Source of the DNA: JBBQNJ01 sp038329845
GTDB taxonomy: Bacteria; Planctomycetota; Phycisphaerae; Tepidisphaerales; Tepidisphaeraceae
NCBI GenBank assembly: GCA_038329845.1
Contig: JBBQNJ010000024.1
Location: 1-60,400 of the forward strand
Length of the DNA stretch: 60,400 nucleotides
Reading direction: 5' to 3'
Under the pieces are notes generated by a model. The model worked only from the letters and a program-made list of their open reading frames with translations. It was not told the origin of the DNA and did not search any database. The translations under genes and the position numbers were made by a program. This document shows positions 1 through 8,376 of this stretch, in pieces. How positions within the stretch are numbered: position 1 is the stretch's first letter; each line of letters starts with the position of its first letter.

Positions 1-98
1 TTGTCGCCGCAATAGACGATGCGGGTGTCGAGCAGGGAGGATGGGCGGCCTGCGGCGGGCGGTGGAATCACGGCGGCGGACTTCCCCTTTTTGGCCAT
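1..98 (-). CDS. Putative site-specific DNA-methyltransferase, N-terminal fragment (cut by window edge)
   Basis: Reading the minus strand from an ATG at 98 gives 32 codons that run off the window: a basic start (MAKKGKSA), a Pro/Ala linker, then DTRIVYCGDN. That last string resembles the beta-strand opening of the amino-methyltransferase domain in bacterial site-specific DNA-methyltransferases (a pattern like 'RIYCGDNLEQL...'), which precedes the catalytic DPPF motif. The catalytic motifs lie outside the window, so the family call rests on this short string and on recall of planctomycete homologues. It is divergent from the RNA methyltransferase at 379, with a 280-bp spacer between them. Confidence 0.5.
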   Translation of the reverse strand, partial: MAKKGKSAAVIPPPAAGRPSSLLDTRIVYCGD

Positions 99-280
99 GG
101 TCACAATGATAATGGGCGAACGTGCCGGCACAAGCATCACGGCAGCGCAAAACGGGACCGGTGCGATTATTGTCCGTGGGGTCACGAGCAAGTGCGAATG
201 AAGGGGACTTGGCTCTTCACGCCGGAACTGTCGCGTGGCATGCTTCCCGTCGGGGCGCAATAGAAAAGGTGGACATCCAC

Positions 281-312
281 GAATGCCATTCACTTAAGGC
301 CCAAAGTCGGCA
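281..312 (+). repeat. Solo left end of the GAATGCCATTCACTTAA element
   Basis: These 32 bases match 43760-43791 at 30 of 32 positions, including the 17-base terminal repeat GAATGCCATTCACTTAA. No matching right end (TTAAGTGAATGGCATTC) lies nearby, so this looks like a truncated copy. The rest of the 99-378 spacer shows no gene. Weak similarity to the GGGGACATCCAGAA family is visible on either side (about 269-283 and 341-354). Confidence 0.6.
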
Positions 313-378
313 GGCCCATCAAGGGCCGGCCGGCGACGCTTTCTGGATGTCTCCGGTGCCTCTTCGTAGGATGCGGGC

Positions 379-1221
379 GTGGCGATGCGGTTGAGCAGTG
401 CGGACAATCCTCGGATCAAGCGAGTCGTGCATCTGCGTAAGGCGCGGGATCGGCGTGACCAGGGGGTGTTCGTGGCCGAGGGATGCCGCGAGGTCGGGCG
501 GGCGCTGGGGGCGGGGATTCGGCTGCAAGAGCTGTATTTCTCGCCGGAGCTGCTGGGGCGCGATGAGGGGGCGCTGATGGACATGTTTCCCCCGCTCGGG
601 GGGCGTACTGCCGGGGACGATGCGCCGATTTTCGAGGTTCCCGCGGGATTGCTTCGGAAAATGGCTTACTTGGACCCTCCGGAGGGAGTGATCGCGGTCT
701 TCGAGCAGCCCCGCCGGGAGTTGGGCGATTTTCCGGCGGACGGCGCGGAGAAGGACCTGTTCCTGGTGGCAGCGGGAACGGAAAAGCCGGGCAACCTCGG
801 TGCCATGGTCCGCAGTGCCGAGGCGGCCGGGGCGACGGGGGTGCTGGTCGCCGATGGGGAAGTGGATCCGTTCAATCCCAACGCGATCCGGGCCAGCACC
901 GGCGCGATTTTCTCCACGCCGGTGGTCGCCGAGCGATCCGAGCGGATTCTGTCGTTTCTGCGCGAGCGCGGCGCCCTTGTGTTCGCCGCCACGCCCGATG
1001 CGACGACGCCGTACACACGCGTCGATTTGACCGGCGGATGCGCGATCGTTCTGGGGGCTGAAGACACGGGGGTGTCGTCGTTGTGGCGCCGGGCGGGGGA
1101 GGCATCGGGCGGCCTGATTGCGATCCCCATGCGAGGCAAAACCGTCGATTCGCTCAATGCCTCGAGCGCGGCGGCGGTGGTTTTGTTCGAGGCCCGGCGC
1201 CAGCGCGACTCGGCCGGTTGA
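379..1221 (+). CDS. SpoU/TrmH-family RNA 2'-O-ribose methyltransferase
   Basis: A 280-aa SAM-dependent methyltransferase of the SPOUT superfamily, expected to methylate a ribose 2'-OH in rRNA or tRNA in the cytoplasm. Residues 1-120 form the substrate-binding N-terminal domain, with the family-typical opening 'SADNPRIKRVVHLRKARDR'. The catalytic domain follows with motif 1 around N139-R145 (NLGAMVRS), motif 2 IVLGAEDTGVS, and motif 3 IPMRGKTVDSLNAS near the C-terminus, which forms the trefoil knot. The open frame begins with GTG at 379; an ATG at 385 is an equally good start. Length is normal for RlmB/TrmH relatives. The exact RNA target cannot be read from sequence. The gene is convergent with dnaJ-like 1254-2279. 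Confidence 0.9.
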   Translation: MAMRLSSADNPRIKRVVHLRKARDRRDQGVFVAEGCREVGRALGAGIRLQELYFSPELLGRDEGALMDMFPPLGGRTAGDDAPIFEVPAGLLRKMAYLDPPEGVIAVFEQPRRELGDFPADGAEKDLFLVAAGTEKPGNLGAMVRSAEAAGATGVLVADGEVDPFNPNAIRASTGAIFSTPVVAERSERILSFLRERGALVFAATPDATTPYTRVDLTGGCAIVLGAEDTGVSSLWRRAGEASGGLIAIPMRGKTVDSLNASSAAAVVLFEARRQRDSAG

Positions 1222-1253
1222 ATCGGGCGCGAAAGGCGCAGCAGGCCCGTCCT

Positions 1254-2279
1254 TTACCACGGGACATCGCCGCGGGCATTGACGGGATATTTCTCGGCGA
1301 GTTCCTGCAATTTTTGCCGGTCGGCTTGCTCGAGATTCTTAGGCACGACTACCTTCAGTACGACATACTGGTCTCCCTTGTCGTCGCCGCGCTGGATTCC
1401 GCGCGACTTGATGCGCAGCTTGGCACCGCTGCTGGCACCGGGGGGGATCGAGAGGGTGACGGGCCCGTCGAGCGTCGGCACTTCGATCTTGGCCCCGAAC
1501 AACGCCTCCCAGAGGCTGATCGGCAGGTCGAGATAAATATCCAGGTCCTCGCGGCGGAAGTACGAATGCGGCTGCACCCCGGCGATGATGAACAGGTCAC
1601 CTGGCGCGCCATCCATCTGCTGTCCGCGCCCGCGGATGCGGATTCGGCTGCCGTTTTTGACCCCGGCGGGGATTTTCACCTCGATGGTTTCGATCTTTCC
1701 CTCGCGGTTGATCTGTAGCGGCAATGTGGTTCCGCGTGCGGCCTGATCGAAGGTGAGGGTGATGTTGTGTTCTACATCGGCACCGCGCTGGGGTTGGGGC
1801 GCCGGTCGCTGGCGCTGCGGGCCGCGCCCGCCGCCGCGCGAGGCACCGAACATCTGCTCGAAGAGGTCTGCGAAATCCCCGCTCCCCCCGCCGCTCCCCC
1901 CGCCACTCCCCCCGCCGCCGAAGTCAAAGTCTTCGACGGTGACGTTGGGGCTGGCTCGCCATTGACGGCCGCCGCCGCGTCCGGCCTGGGCGCGGCGAAA
2001 GGCCTCGAACGGGTCGCCGCCGGCACCGGATGCGGTGCCGCCGAACGGTGCGGCGCCCACCCCGGCGTGACCGAACTGGTCGTAGGCCTTTCGCTTCTGG
2101 GCGTCGAACAACACGTCATAGGCTTCCTGCACCTCGCGGAATTTCTCTGTCGCCCGCGGATTGTTCTTGTTCATATCCGGATGAAACTGGCGGGCCAGCT
2201 TGCGATGAGCCTTCTTGATCTCATCGCTCGAGGCGCTGCGGGAAATCCCAAGAACTTCGTAATAGTCGCGTTTAGCCAT
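1254..2279 (-). CDS. DnaJ/CbpA-type J-domain co-chaperone (no zinc finger)
   Basis: A 341-aa Hsp40 that would stimulate DnaK ATP hydrolysis and deliver unfolded clients. The J domain occupies residues 1-70, with the invariant HPD at H33-P34-D35. It is followed by a long Gly-rich linker (about 75-155) containing a run of GGGS-like repeats, then the two beta-sandwich C-terminal substrate-binding domains (about 160-330), with typical strings such as EVKIPAGVKNGSRIRIRGRG. The four CxxCxGxG zinc motifs of class I DnaJ are absent, so this is a class II (CbpA/DnaJB-like) protein. The ATG at 2279 begins the canonical MAKRDYYEVLG. No dnaK or grpE is present in the window. Confidence 0.93.
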   Translation of the reverse strand: MAKRDYYEVLGISRSASSDEIKKAHRKLARQFHPDMNKNNPRATEKFREVQEAYDVLFDAQKRKAYDQFGHAGVGAAPFGGTASGAGGDPFEAFRRAQAGRGGGRQWRASPNVTVEDFDFGGGGSGGGSGGGSGDFADLFEQMFGASRGGGRGPQRQRPAPQPQRGADVEHNITLTFDQAARGTTLPLQINREGKIETIEVKIPAGVKNGSRIRIRGRGQQMDGAPGDLFIIAGVQPHSYFRREDLDIYLDLPISLWEALFGAKIEVPTLDGPVTLSIPPGASSGAKLRIKSRGIQRGDDKGDQYVVLKVVVPKNLEQADRQKLQELAEKYPVNARGDVPW

Positions 2280-2431
2280 ATTTTTCAGTCCTCCGCTCCG
2301 CCGGGCTTCGGCGCGATCGGCTCGAGCGCGATTCTAGCATCGCCGCGGTTGAGAATGGAATGCTGTACCATCAACCCGTTGTCGCCGCCGCTTTCTGTGG
2401 CGAATCGCAACTTGCGGGTATTCTTGCGCCG

Positions 2432-4465
2432 ATGAGCAGGCAGAACGATTTCTGGCGAGCGTTCCACTACGGTGTCTGTTATTTCCCCGAGCATTGGGAC
2501 GCCCGGCGTCATTCATCGGACATTCGCCGGATCGCCAAGGCCGGGTTCAATTACGTGCGAATGGGGGAAGGCGCCTGGTCGTACTGGGAGCCGCGGGAGG
2601 GGAAATTCCAGTTCGATCTGTTCGACCGCGTGGTGGACTTGTGCGATCAGCACGGCTTGAACGTGATCTTCGGCACCCCCACCTACGCCGCGCCGGCATG
2701 GGTCGCGTGCGACTATCCCGAGGTGCTGCGCTGGAACTTCCAGCGCGTGCCCATGGCGCATGGCAGCCGCCGGAATCTTAACTACACATCGCCGAAATAT
2801 ATGGAGCTGTCCGACCGCCTGGTGACGGCACTGGCCGAGCATTACGCGAACCATCCGCGGGTGATCGCCTGGCAGTTGGACAACGAGTTCAATTGCCACA
2901 TGAACGCCAGCTACGCCCCCAGCGATACGCTGGCGTTCCGCGCCTGGCTGAAGGACAAATACGGCACGATCGACCGGCTGAACGACGCCTGGGGCACGCG
3001 ATTCTGGTCGCAGACCTACGACCGCTGGGAACAGATCGATCTGCCGCGTCCGACGGCGACCTATCTCAACCCGTCGGTCCTGCTGGATGAGAGCCGATTC
3101 ATCAGCGCGTGTGTCGTCCGTTTCGCGGCCCGGCAGGCGACAATTCTTCACTCGGGCAACCCGAAGTGGAAGATCACCCACAACGGATTGTTCTCGAATC
3201 TCAACGGACCGGACCTGGTTCGACAGCTCGATTTCTTCTGCCACGATCAGTATCCGCTGTTCAACAAGGATTGGCTGGCGCCAGCGGCGAGCCTGGCACA
3301 GGCGCGCAGCTTGTCCGAGCCGTTCGGCATTCTCGAACAGCAGGCCGGTCCCGGCGGGCAGATGGAATATCTCCAGCGCACCCCGCGACCGGGGGAGATG
3401 CGCCTGTGGGCCTGGCAGTGCATCCTGCACGGCGCGCGGATGTTGAGCTATTTTCGCTGGCGCACGGTTCCCTACGGTTCGGAACAGCACTGGCACGGGC
3501 TGCTCGATCCCGACAACCTCGACAACCGCCGGCTCGCCGAAGCTGGCGATGTGGCCCGCGAGATCGAAAAGATCCCCGAGGAATTCTGGAACGCGACGTT
3601 GACCCGTTGCGTGGCGGTGTGGCGGAACTTCGACGATGAGGTCAACGAGGGGCGGATCAATACCTACGTCGGCGGGGGCGGCGGAGAATATTGGCGATGG
3701 TTGAACGCGCTGAGCCGCCGGCATTTTCCCGGCGATTTTGTTTGGAGCAACGATTCGCAGCTTGACCGGCGACTGGAGTCCTATCGCCTGCTGATCGCGC
3801 CGCATCCCAAGCTCATGACCGCGGCGACCGTCAAGTCGTTCACGCGGTTCGTCAAGAACGGCGGGACGTTGGTCCTGTGCGCCCAGGCAGGCTTGAAGGA
3901 TGAAAACTGCCACCTCGCCGAACTGACCCCGCCAGGATTGTTGCGCGAGTTGGCGGGGGTCGAAGTCGAGGACTGGACCACACTGGCGGCGGGGGAAACC
4001 CGCTTGGCCCACGACGCAGGACCGGCGAAGCGATGCGTGGAACTCAGCACTTTTGTCGAGCGGCTGCGGTGTCTGAAGGGAACCGAAGTTTTAGCGACGT
4101 GGGCCGGCGATGATTCGCTCCTGGGTGAGGCGCCGGCGATCACCCGCCGCGCCGTCGGCGCCGGGGCGGTCTGGTATGTCGGGGGGTATTGTCCCGCGCC
4201 GGCCGTCGAGTCGATTCTCGAAATCCTTGCCGTCGAGTTGGAGTTGTCGCCAATCACCGGCACCGGGGCCCAGATCGAACTGATCTCACGCGGGCAAGGC
4301 CGTCGCCGCTGGATCGGCGCGTTGAACCATTCGGGCGTACCCCAGCCGTTGAGCGAACTTCCTGAAGCGCGCGACCTGTTCAGCGGGGCGACGGTCGCGG
4401 GCAGCGCCGTTCTGCCGCCCTGGGGCGTGGCGATCTACGAGGTCAATCACCCCGGATCGCGCTGA
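2432..4465 (+). CDS. GH42 beta-galactosidase
   Basis: A 677-aa glycoside hydrolase of family 42, hydrolysing terminal beta-D-galactosides with retention. The N-terminal TIM barrel (about 1-380) carries the acid/base glutamate in WQLDNEF (E152) and the nucleophile in GILEQQAG (E302). These are followed by the trimerisation domain typical of the family (about 390-600) and a short C-terminal beta domain. The open frame extends upstream to 2360, but the ATG at 2432 begins MSRQNDFWRAFHYGVCYFPE, where homologues begin. No signal peptide is seen, so a cytoplasmic enzyme is likely. It stands alone on its strand, convergent with the phosphoesterase gene. Substrate could be galactan-derived oligosaccharides rather than lactose. 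Confidence 0.92.
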   Translation: MSRQNDFWRAFHYGVCYFPEHWDARRHSSDIRRIAKAGFNYVRMGEGAWSYWEPREGKFQFDLFDRVVDLCDQHGLNVIFGTPTYAAPAWVACDYPEVLRWNFQRVPMAHGSRRNLNYTSPKYMELSDRLVTALAEHYANHPRVIAWQLDNEFNCHMNASYAPSDTLAFRAWLKDKYGTIDRLNDAWGTRFWSQTYDRWEQIDLPRPTATYLNPSVLLDESRFISACVVRFAARQATILHSGNPKWKITHNGLFSNLNGPDLVRQLDFFCHDQYPLFNKDWLAPAASLAQARSLSEPFGILEQQAGPGGQMEYLQRTPRPGEMRLWAWQCILHGARMLSYFRWRTVPYGSEQHWHGLLDPDNLDNRRLAEAGDVAREIEKIPEEFWNATLTRCVAVWRNFDDEVNEGRINTYVGGGGGEYWRWLNALSRRHFPGDFVWSNDSQLDRRLESYRLLIAPHPKLMTAATVKSFTRFVKNGGTLVLCAQAGLKDENCHLAELTPPGLLRELAGVEVEDWTTLAAGETRLAHDAGPAKRCVELSTFVERLRCLKGTEVLATWAGDDSLLGEAPAITRRAVGAGAVWYVGGYCPAPAVESILEILAVELELSPITGTGAQIELISRGQGRRRWIGALNHSGVPQPLSELPEARDLFSGATVAGSAVLPPWGVAIYEVNHPGSR

Positions 4466-4487
4466 CCACGACGGCTCAGCTTCGGGA

Positions 4488-5354
4488 TCACAGGTCGAGC
4501 GTTTCGAACGTTTTCGAGCGATATCCGCTGCCGATGTTCACGGCGGCCACACCGCCGAGATGCGCTTCGGCACGGCAATGGCTATGCCCGCAATAGAGAT
4601 GGCGGACATTGGGGTATCGCAGCAGCAGGTGGCCGAGTCGCGGGCTGCCCAAAAAGGCGCGAACGAAATCCCAAGTTGCCGAATGCCGCGGCGGCAGCAG
4701 CTCGGCAAGCGGCACGTGGTGGATCGCGGCGATGAGGTGCGGCACATCCTGGAGACTGGCCAACTGCCCGTGAAGTTGGGTCTCCAGCTCGTCGAGAAAC
4801 TGCGAGTCGGACCGGGCGAGCTTCACATGGCGCTGATCATTCCATCGCGCCACGATCTCCATCGCCGCCGCCGGAATGTCGTCGGCGGGCTCGAGCAGGT
4901 GCTTGAACGCCTCGAGCCGCCGTGCCGCTCCGGGCGATACTTTGTGCCGGTAAAATCGCGATGGAATGCCCAGGTCGTCGGGCGCGAAGGTGTAGTCATA
5001 CCAGCCGATCGAGCCGACGATGGCGACAGCGCGGTCAGGGGCGATCCAAGGCGCGGTCTGAAGCCACTGCCAGCCCAGCGCTGTCACCCGCCGGGGCAGA
5101 CTCTCTCGCCAGAGGACTTCGCTGTCCGGTCCGCGGGTCCACAGCTCGTGATTGCCGGCCACGAACAGCCGGGGACCCTCGAACCGGAACCGTGACAGAC
5201 ATTGCTCGAGGTCGTCGCCATCGCCGGCAGCGGTGTCGCCGATGACCACCAGGACATCCCCGCCCGCCTGGTTCATCCGCGCGATCACATCCTCGGCCAA
5301 CCCGCGCCCGCGGGGATGGTTGTAGTGTAGATCGGCGGTGAGCAGAATCCGCAT
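4488..5354 (-). CDS. Calcineurin-like metallophosphoesterase
   Basis: A 288-aa dimetal phosphoesterase. The family motifs are in order: D8-x-H10 (TADLH), GD at 39-40, GNHE around 67-70, IHHVP in the second half, and GHSH near the end. All metal ligands are visible, so the enzyme should be active. The substrate is not predictable: the family covers phosphoproteins, cyclic nucleotides, nucleotides and phospholipid head groups. No signal peptide is present. The gene is divergent from signal peptidase I (5511) and ends 22 bp from the GH42 stop. Confidence 0.85.
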   Translation of the reverse strand: MRILLTADLHYNHPRGRGLAEDVIARMNQAGGDVLVVIGDTAAGDGDDLEQCLSRFRFEGPRLFVAGNHELWTRGPDSEVLWRESLPRRVTALGWQWLQTAPWIAPDRAVAIVGSIGWYDYTFAPDDLGIPSRFYRHKVSPGAARRLEAFKHLLEPADDIPAAAMEIVARWNDQRHVKLARSDSQFLDELETQLHGQLASLQDVPHLIAAIHHVPLAELLPPRHSATWDFVRAFLGSPRLGHLLLRYPNVRHLYCGHSHCRAEAHLGGVAAVNIGSGYRSKTFETLDL

Positions 5355-5510
5355 CGCCCCATGGTAAACTCAGCCCCTGCGTCGAGGGAATGGCATGACG
5401 CCGCGGTCTGGGGATCGGGACAATCCAGCAAGCCTCGACGGGGACCCACCGCGGCACAATCGGGGTTCAATGCTTTCGCGGGCAGGCGCGTTCGCTTACG
5501 ATCCTTCGCC

Positions 5511-7304
5511 ATGGCCGATCCGGTTCCCGCTGCATCCGATCCGTTGAACTCCGCCGTGGTGCCTTCTGCCGCCAACGCCCCAGCGCCCCAGGGGGGCGTT
5601 AAGGAAACGATCGAATCGATCCTGATCGCCTTCATCCTCGCGTTCATCTTCCGCGCGTTCGTGGTCGAGGCGTTCGTCATTCCCACCGGCTCGATGGCCC
5701 CCACGCTGCTCGGGGCGCACATGCGATACCGCTGCACCGACTGCGGTTATGAGTTCACCGTCAACTATCCGACTGGCGGGGGCGATGATGTGAAAATCCC
5801 CCCATTCGCCCGCGTCGAAGTCCGCGGCGCCGGCGGCATCACCGCCCAGCCCCAGGTCTTCAACGTGCATTGCCCCAACTGCGGCTACAAAATCCCTCGC
5901 CGCGCCAGCGATGGAGATGAGGACAACGACGCCACCGCCCCGCCCGTCCATTACGGCGACCGCATCCTGGTGCTGAAGTACCTTTACCTGCTTCACGCCC
6001 CGGCCCGCTGGGATGTCGTCGTGTTCAAAAGCCCATCGGATCCGGCCCGCTACAACTACGGACAGAATTACATCAAGCGGCTGGTCGGAAAGCCCGGCGA
6101 GGCGATCATGATCCTCGACGGGGATTTGTACGTCGCGCCCGGCCGCGACGGCCCGTGGACGGTTCAGACCAAGCCGCCGGTGGTGCAAGACGCCCTGTGG
6201 CGGATCGTCTACGACAACGACCATGTTCCCCGCAGCGCAGCCCGCCCCGCGGAGGCGAACTTGCCGGCGCGGCAATGGAAACAGCCGTGGACCGTCCGCT
6301 CCGGCTCGGGCTGGACCCTGGAACAATCCGCCGAGCCAGCGCGGATATTCACCTTCACCAATCCTGACGGTGCCGCCGCCATCGCCTTTGATCCCAATGC
6401 CAACCCCAATTTTGCCGAGCGGATCGTCGATCCGATCACCCGGCGGGAATCTCGTCGATTCGGCAGCTATGCCCTGACCGATTGGCTCGCCTACGATGTC
6501 ACCGCCGGATACACCTCCACCCCGCTGGACGTGTTCGATCAGCCCGAACATGTACAACTGAACAACGTGTCGGACGTGAAGCTGGACCTCTACTATCACC
6601 GTCAATCGGGCGATGGGCCGCTTCGACTGACCCTCACCAAGCGCGACGACTCGTTCATCGCCGAACTGACGCCGCGTGAGGCCCGGCTGTTTCATCTGCG
6701 CGACGGCCATCGCCGCCAGATCGGCGCTGCCGTCCGGCTGGGTTCGGGTTCAGCCCGGCCCGTTCATGTCGAGTTCATGAACACCGACTACCAGGTCACG
6801 CTTCGCCTCGACGACCAGACCGTGTTGCGGACCACGCCCGCGGACTATCATCCCGACCTTGATGAACTGCTTGGCCCCTACCGCGACGAGGACCACGCCA
6901 TCAGGTTTCTTCCCCCGCCCCCGGCCACGATCGCCATCGAGGCCGAGCGCCAGAGCTGCCGGATATCGCATGTCAGCTTGTGGCGCGACGTCTACTACGG
7001 CAGCGGCGACCGCAACAGCGACATCCGCTTCGGCGTACCGAAGGACTATCCCAACCAGGTGATGGTTCTGGGCGAGGATGAGTATTTCGTGCTGGGCGAT
7101 AATTCGCTGATAAGCGGCGACGCCCGTTACTGGCGAGACCCGATCGACCTGCCGTACGAGGACCTCGCGGTGCAGGCAGGCCGGGTTCCCGGGCGATTTC
7201 TCCTGGGTAAGGCCTTTTTCGTCTACTGGCCCGCCGGCTACCGCCCGCTGCCCTCGGCCCCGGGAATCATCCCCAATTTCGGCGCGATGCGGTTTATCCA
7301 TTAA
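5511..7304 (+). CDS. lepB: Signal peptidase I with zinc-ribbon and large insertion
   Basis: A membrane serine protease that removes Sec/Tat signal peptides. One transmembrane helix (about 34-58) precedes the catalytic serine S61 (IPTGSMAPTL). The lysine partner is K189 in YIKRLVGKPGE, and the C-terminal box is VLGDNSLISGDARYW. Between Ser and Lys the protein has C75xxC78 and C121xxC124, a four-cysteine zinc ribbon. Between the Lys box and GDNS lies an insertion of about 330 residues, predicted by eye to be beta-rich. The total of 597 aa compares with roughly 200-320 aa for most bacterial enzymes; long versions are known from planctomycetes. The frame opens at 5361, but the ATG at 5511 directly precedes MADPVP and the helix. 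Confidence 0.9.
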   Translation: MADPVPAASDPLNSAVVPSAANAPAPQGGVKETIESILIAFILAFIFRAFVVEAFVIPTGSMAPTLLGAHMRYRCTDCGYEFTVNYPTGGGDDVKIPPFARVEVRGAGGITAQPQVFNVHCPNCGYKIPRRASDGDEDNDATAPPVHYGDRILVLKYLYLLHAPARWDVVVFKSPSDPARYNYGQNYIKRLVGKPGEAIMILDGDLYVAPGRDGPWTVQTKPPVVQDALWRIVYDNDHVPRSAARPAEANLPARQWKQPWTVRSGSGWTLEQSAEPARIFTFTNPDGAAAIAFDPNANPNFAERIVDPITRRESRRFGSYALTDWLAYDVTAGYTSTPLDVFDQPEHVQLNNVSDVKLDLYYHRQSGDGPLRLTLTKRDDSFIAELTPREARLFHLRDGHRRQIGAAVRLGSGSARPVHVEFMNTDYQVTLRLDDQTVLRTTPADYHPDLDELLGPYRDEDHAIRFLPPPPATIAIEAERQSCRISHVSLWRDVYYGSGDRNSDIRFGVPKDYPNQVMVLGEDEYFVLGDNSLISGDARYWRDPIDLPYEDLAVQAGRVPGRFLLGKAFFVYWPAGYRPLPSAPGIIPNFGAMRFIH

Positions 7305-7354
7305 GGAAGGGACCGAGCGACACGGGTGGACACGGGGACATCCATCGTAGACAT

Positions 7355-7489
7355 GGGGACAATCAGAATATTCCCCTCAGAACGCTCGCCTCGCTGAAAA
7401 TCATGCCAAAAATATTCTGGATTTCCCCTTCGACCGTTCAGAATGCTCAGCTCGCTGGAAATAGCGACGGAAATATTCTGAACGTCCCC
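7355..7489. repeat. Two adjacent REP-like inverted repeats (GGGGACATTCAGAATATT family)
   Basis: In the 332-bp spacer 7305-7636 there are two head-to-tail imperfect palindromes. The first pairs 7355-7372 with 7411-7428 (15 of 18 bases complementary, core CAGAATATT). The second has GTTCAGAAT at about 7436-7444 pairing with ATTCTGAAC near 7475-7483, followed by GTCCCC. Each encloses a similar CTCG-rich loop. The same family recurs at 56819-56926. Elements of this shape are usually REP-like or MITE-like and may act in transcription termination. No coding potential is seen. Confidence 0.7.
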
Positions 7490-7572
7490 TTCGCCGCATT
7501 CGGGCCGCAAATAGAGGCCGACAGCCGAGCTGAACCGCGGCGAAAAAAAATCGACCGGTGAAAAATTTCCCG

Positions 7573-7602
7573 TTGTCCCGGATTCACGTATCGTGGTACA
7601 CT
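7573..7602 (+). promoter_or_regulatory. Possible sigma-70-type promoter of the response regulator gene
   Basis: TTGTCC (7573-7578) and TACACT (7597-7602) are separated by 18 bp and lie about 35 bp upstream of the response-regulator start. The match is moderate and no experimental support exists. Confidence 0.3.
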
Positions 7603-7636
7603 GATCCGAATCAGTTCTATTTTAGAGGATGTTGAA

Positions 7637-8008
7637 TTGAGTAAACCGTTGGTGATGGTTGTGGACGATATGCCGGGAAATCGCATCCCGCTTGCGCGAT
7701 TTCTCAAGATGCACGGGTTTGAGACCCTGTGCGCTGCGAGTGGTTACGAAGCCTTGGATTTACTCAACGAGCAGACGCCCAGGGTCATGCTGTTGGACTT
7801 GATGATGCCCGGCATGGATGGGTTTGCGCTGCTCAAGGCCTTGCGTGAGGATCCGGACTGGAAATCGCTGCCGGTGGTGGTCCTGACGGCCACGAACGAT
7901 GATCAATCTCGCCGCCGGGTCCGTGAACTGGGGGCCCAGGGGTACCTGGTGAAAGCCAACTTCACGCTTACCGATGTGCTGGACCAGGTTCGCCGCTACG
8001 CCTGCTGA
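7637..8008 (+). CDS. Single-domain response regulator (CheY-like)
   Basis: A 123-aa receiver domain with nothing attached. It has the acidic pocket D10-D11, phospho-acceptor D54 (LLDLMMPGMDG), the conserved Thr in VLTATND and the Lys in LVKAN. The start is read as TTG at 7637, giving MSKPLVMVVDD; GAGG at about 7624 is a plausible ribosome binding site. No histidine kinase, chemotaxis gene or output domain is in the window, so the partner is unknown. It could act as a phosphorelay intermediate or in protein-protein signalling. The next gene starts 368 bp downstream. Confidence 0.9.
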   Translation: MSKPLVMVVDDMPGNRIPLARFLKMHGFETLCAASGYEALDLLNEQTPRVMLLDLMMPGMDGFALLKALREDPDWKSLPVVVLTATNDDQSRRRVRELGAQGYLVKANFTLTDVLDQVRRYAC

Positions 8009-8376
8009 GCCACACGGCTCGGTGCTCACTTCTCGCTGTTCGATTCCCGATCTCGCCCTCCCCTCGATCCTCTCGATCGCCACACAGGTGTATCCCGGTG
8101 AACTCCTGTCCTGATTAAAACCCTCATCAACACGCACCCTTCGAGCCATCAACGTTCTCGGTTGGAGGAGAACCGGTTGGTTTGCCGAGCGGCCTTCAAC
8201 AGGCCGCTGGCGCGGGCGTATTGTCGGCGATGAGAAAATGAAAAAATGAACGGCGCGTGGTCTGGTTGCATCAGACTTTCTCTTGGGCATAATGTCGGCG
8301 CGTCGTCGGGTGAAATGGCGGCGAGGGGCCCGGTGCCAAGGTCGCAGAGTCGATTCAACCGTCACGGAACTGGACA
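8009..8376. other. 368-bp intergenic region upstream of the giant permease gene
   Basis: No open frame of protein character is seen here. A perfect 7-bp hairpin (stem GCGGCCT, 8189-8195 with 8201-8207, 5-base loop) is present without a following T-run. It may be a weak terminator or RNA structure. The promoter of the 8.4-21.6 kb operon should lie here, but I see no convincing -35/-10 pair. Confidence 0.4.

Noticed and set aside
2513..4012. 499-aa minus-strand open frame opposite the GH42 gene
   Set aside because: Shadow frame; the GH42 catalytic motifs lie on the plus strand.
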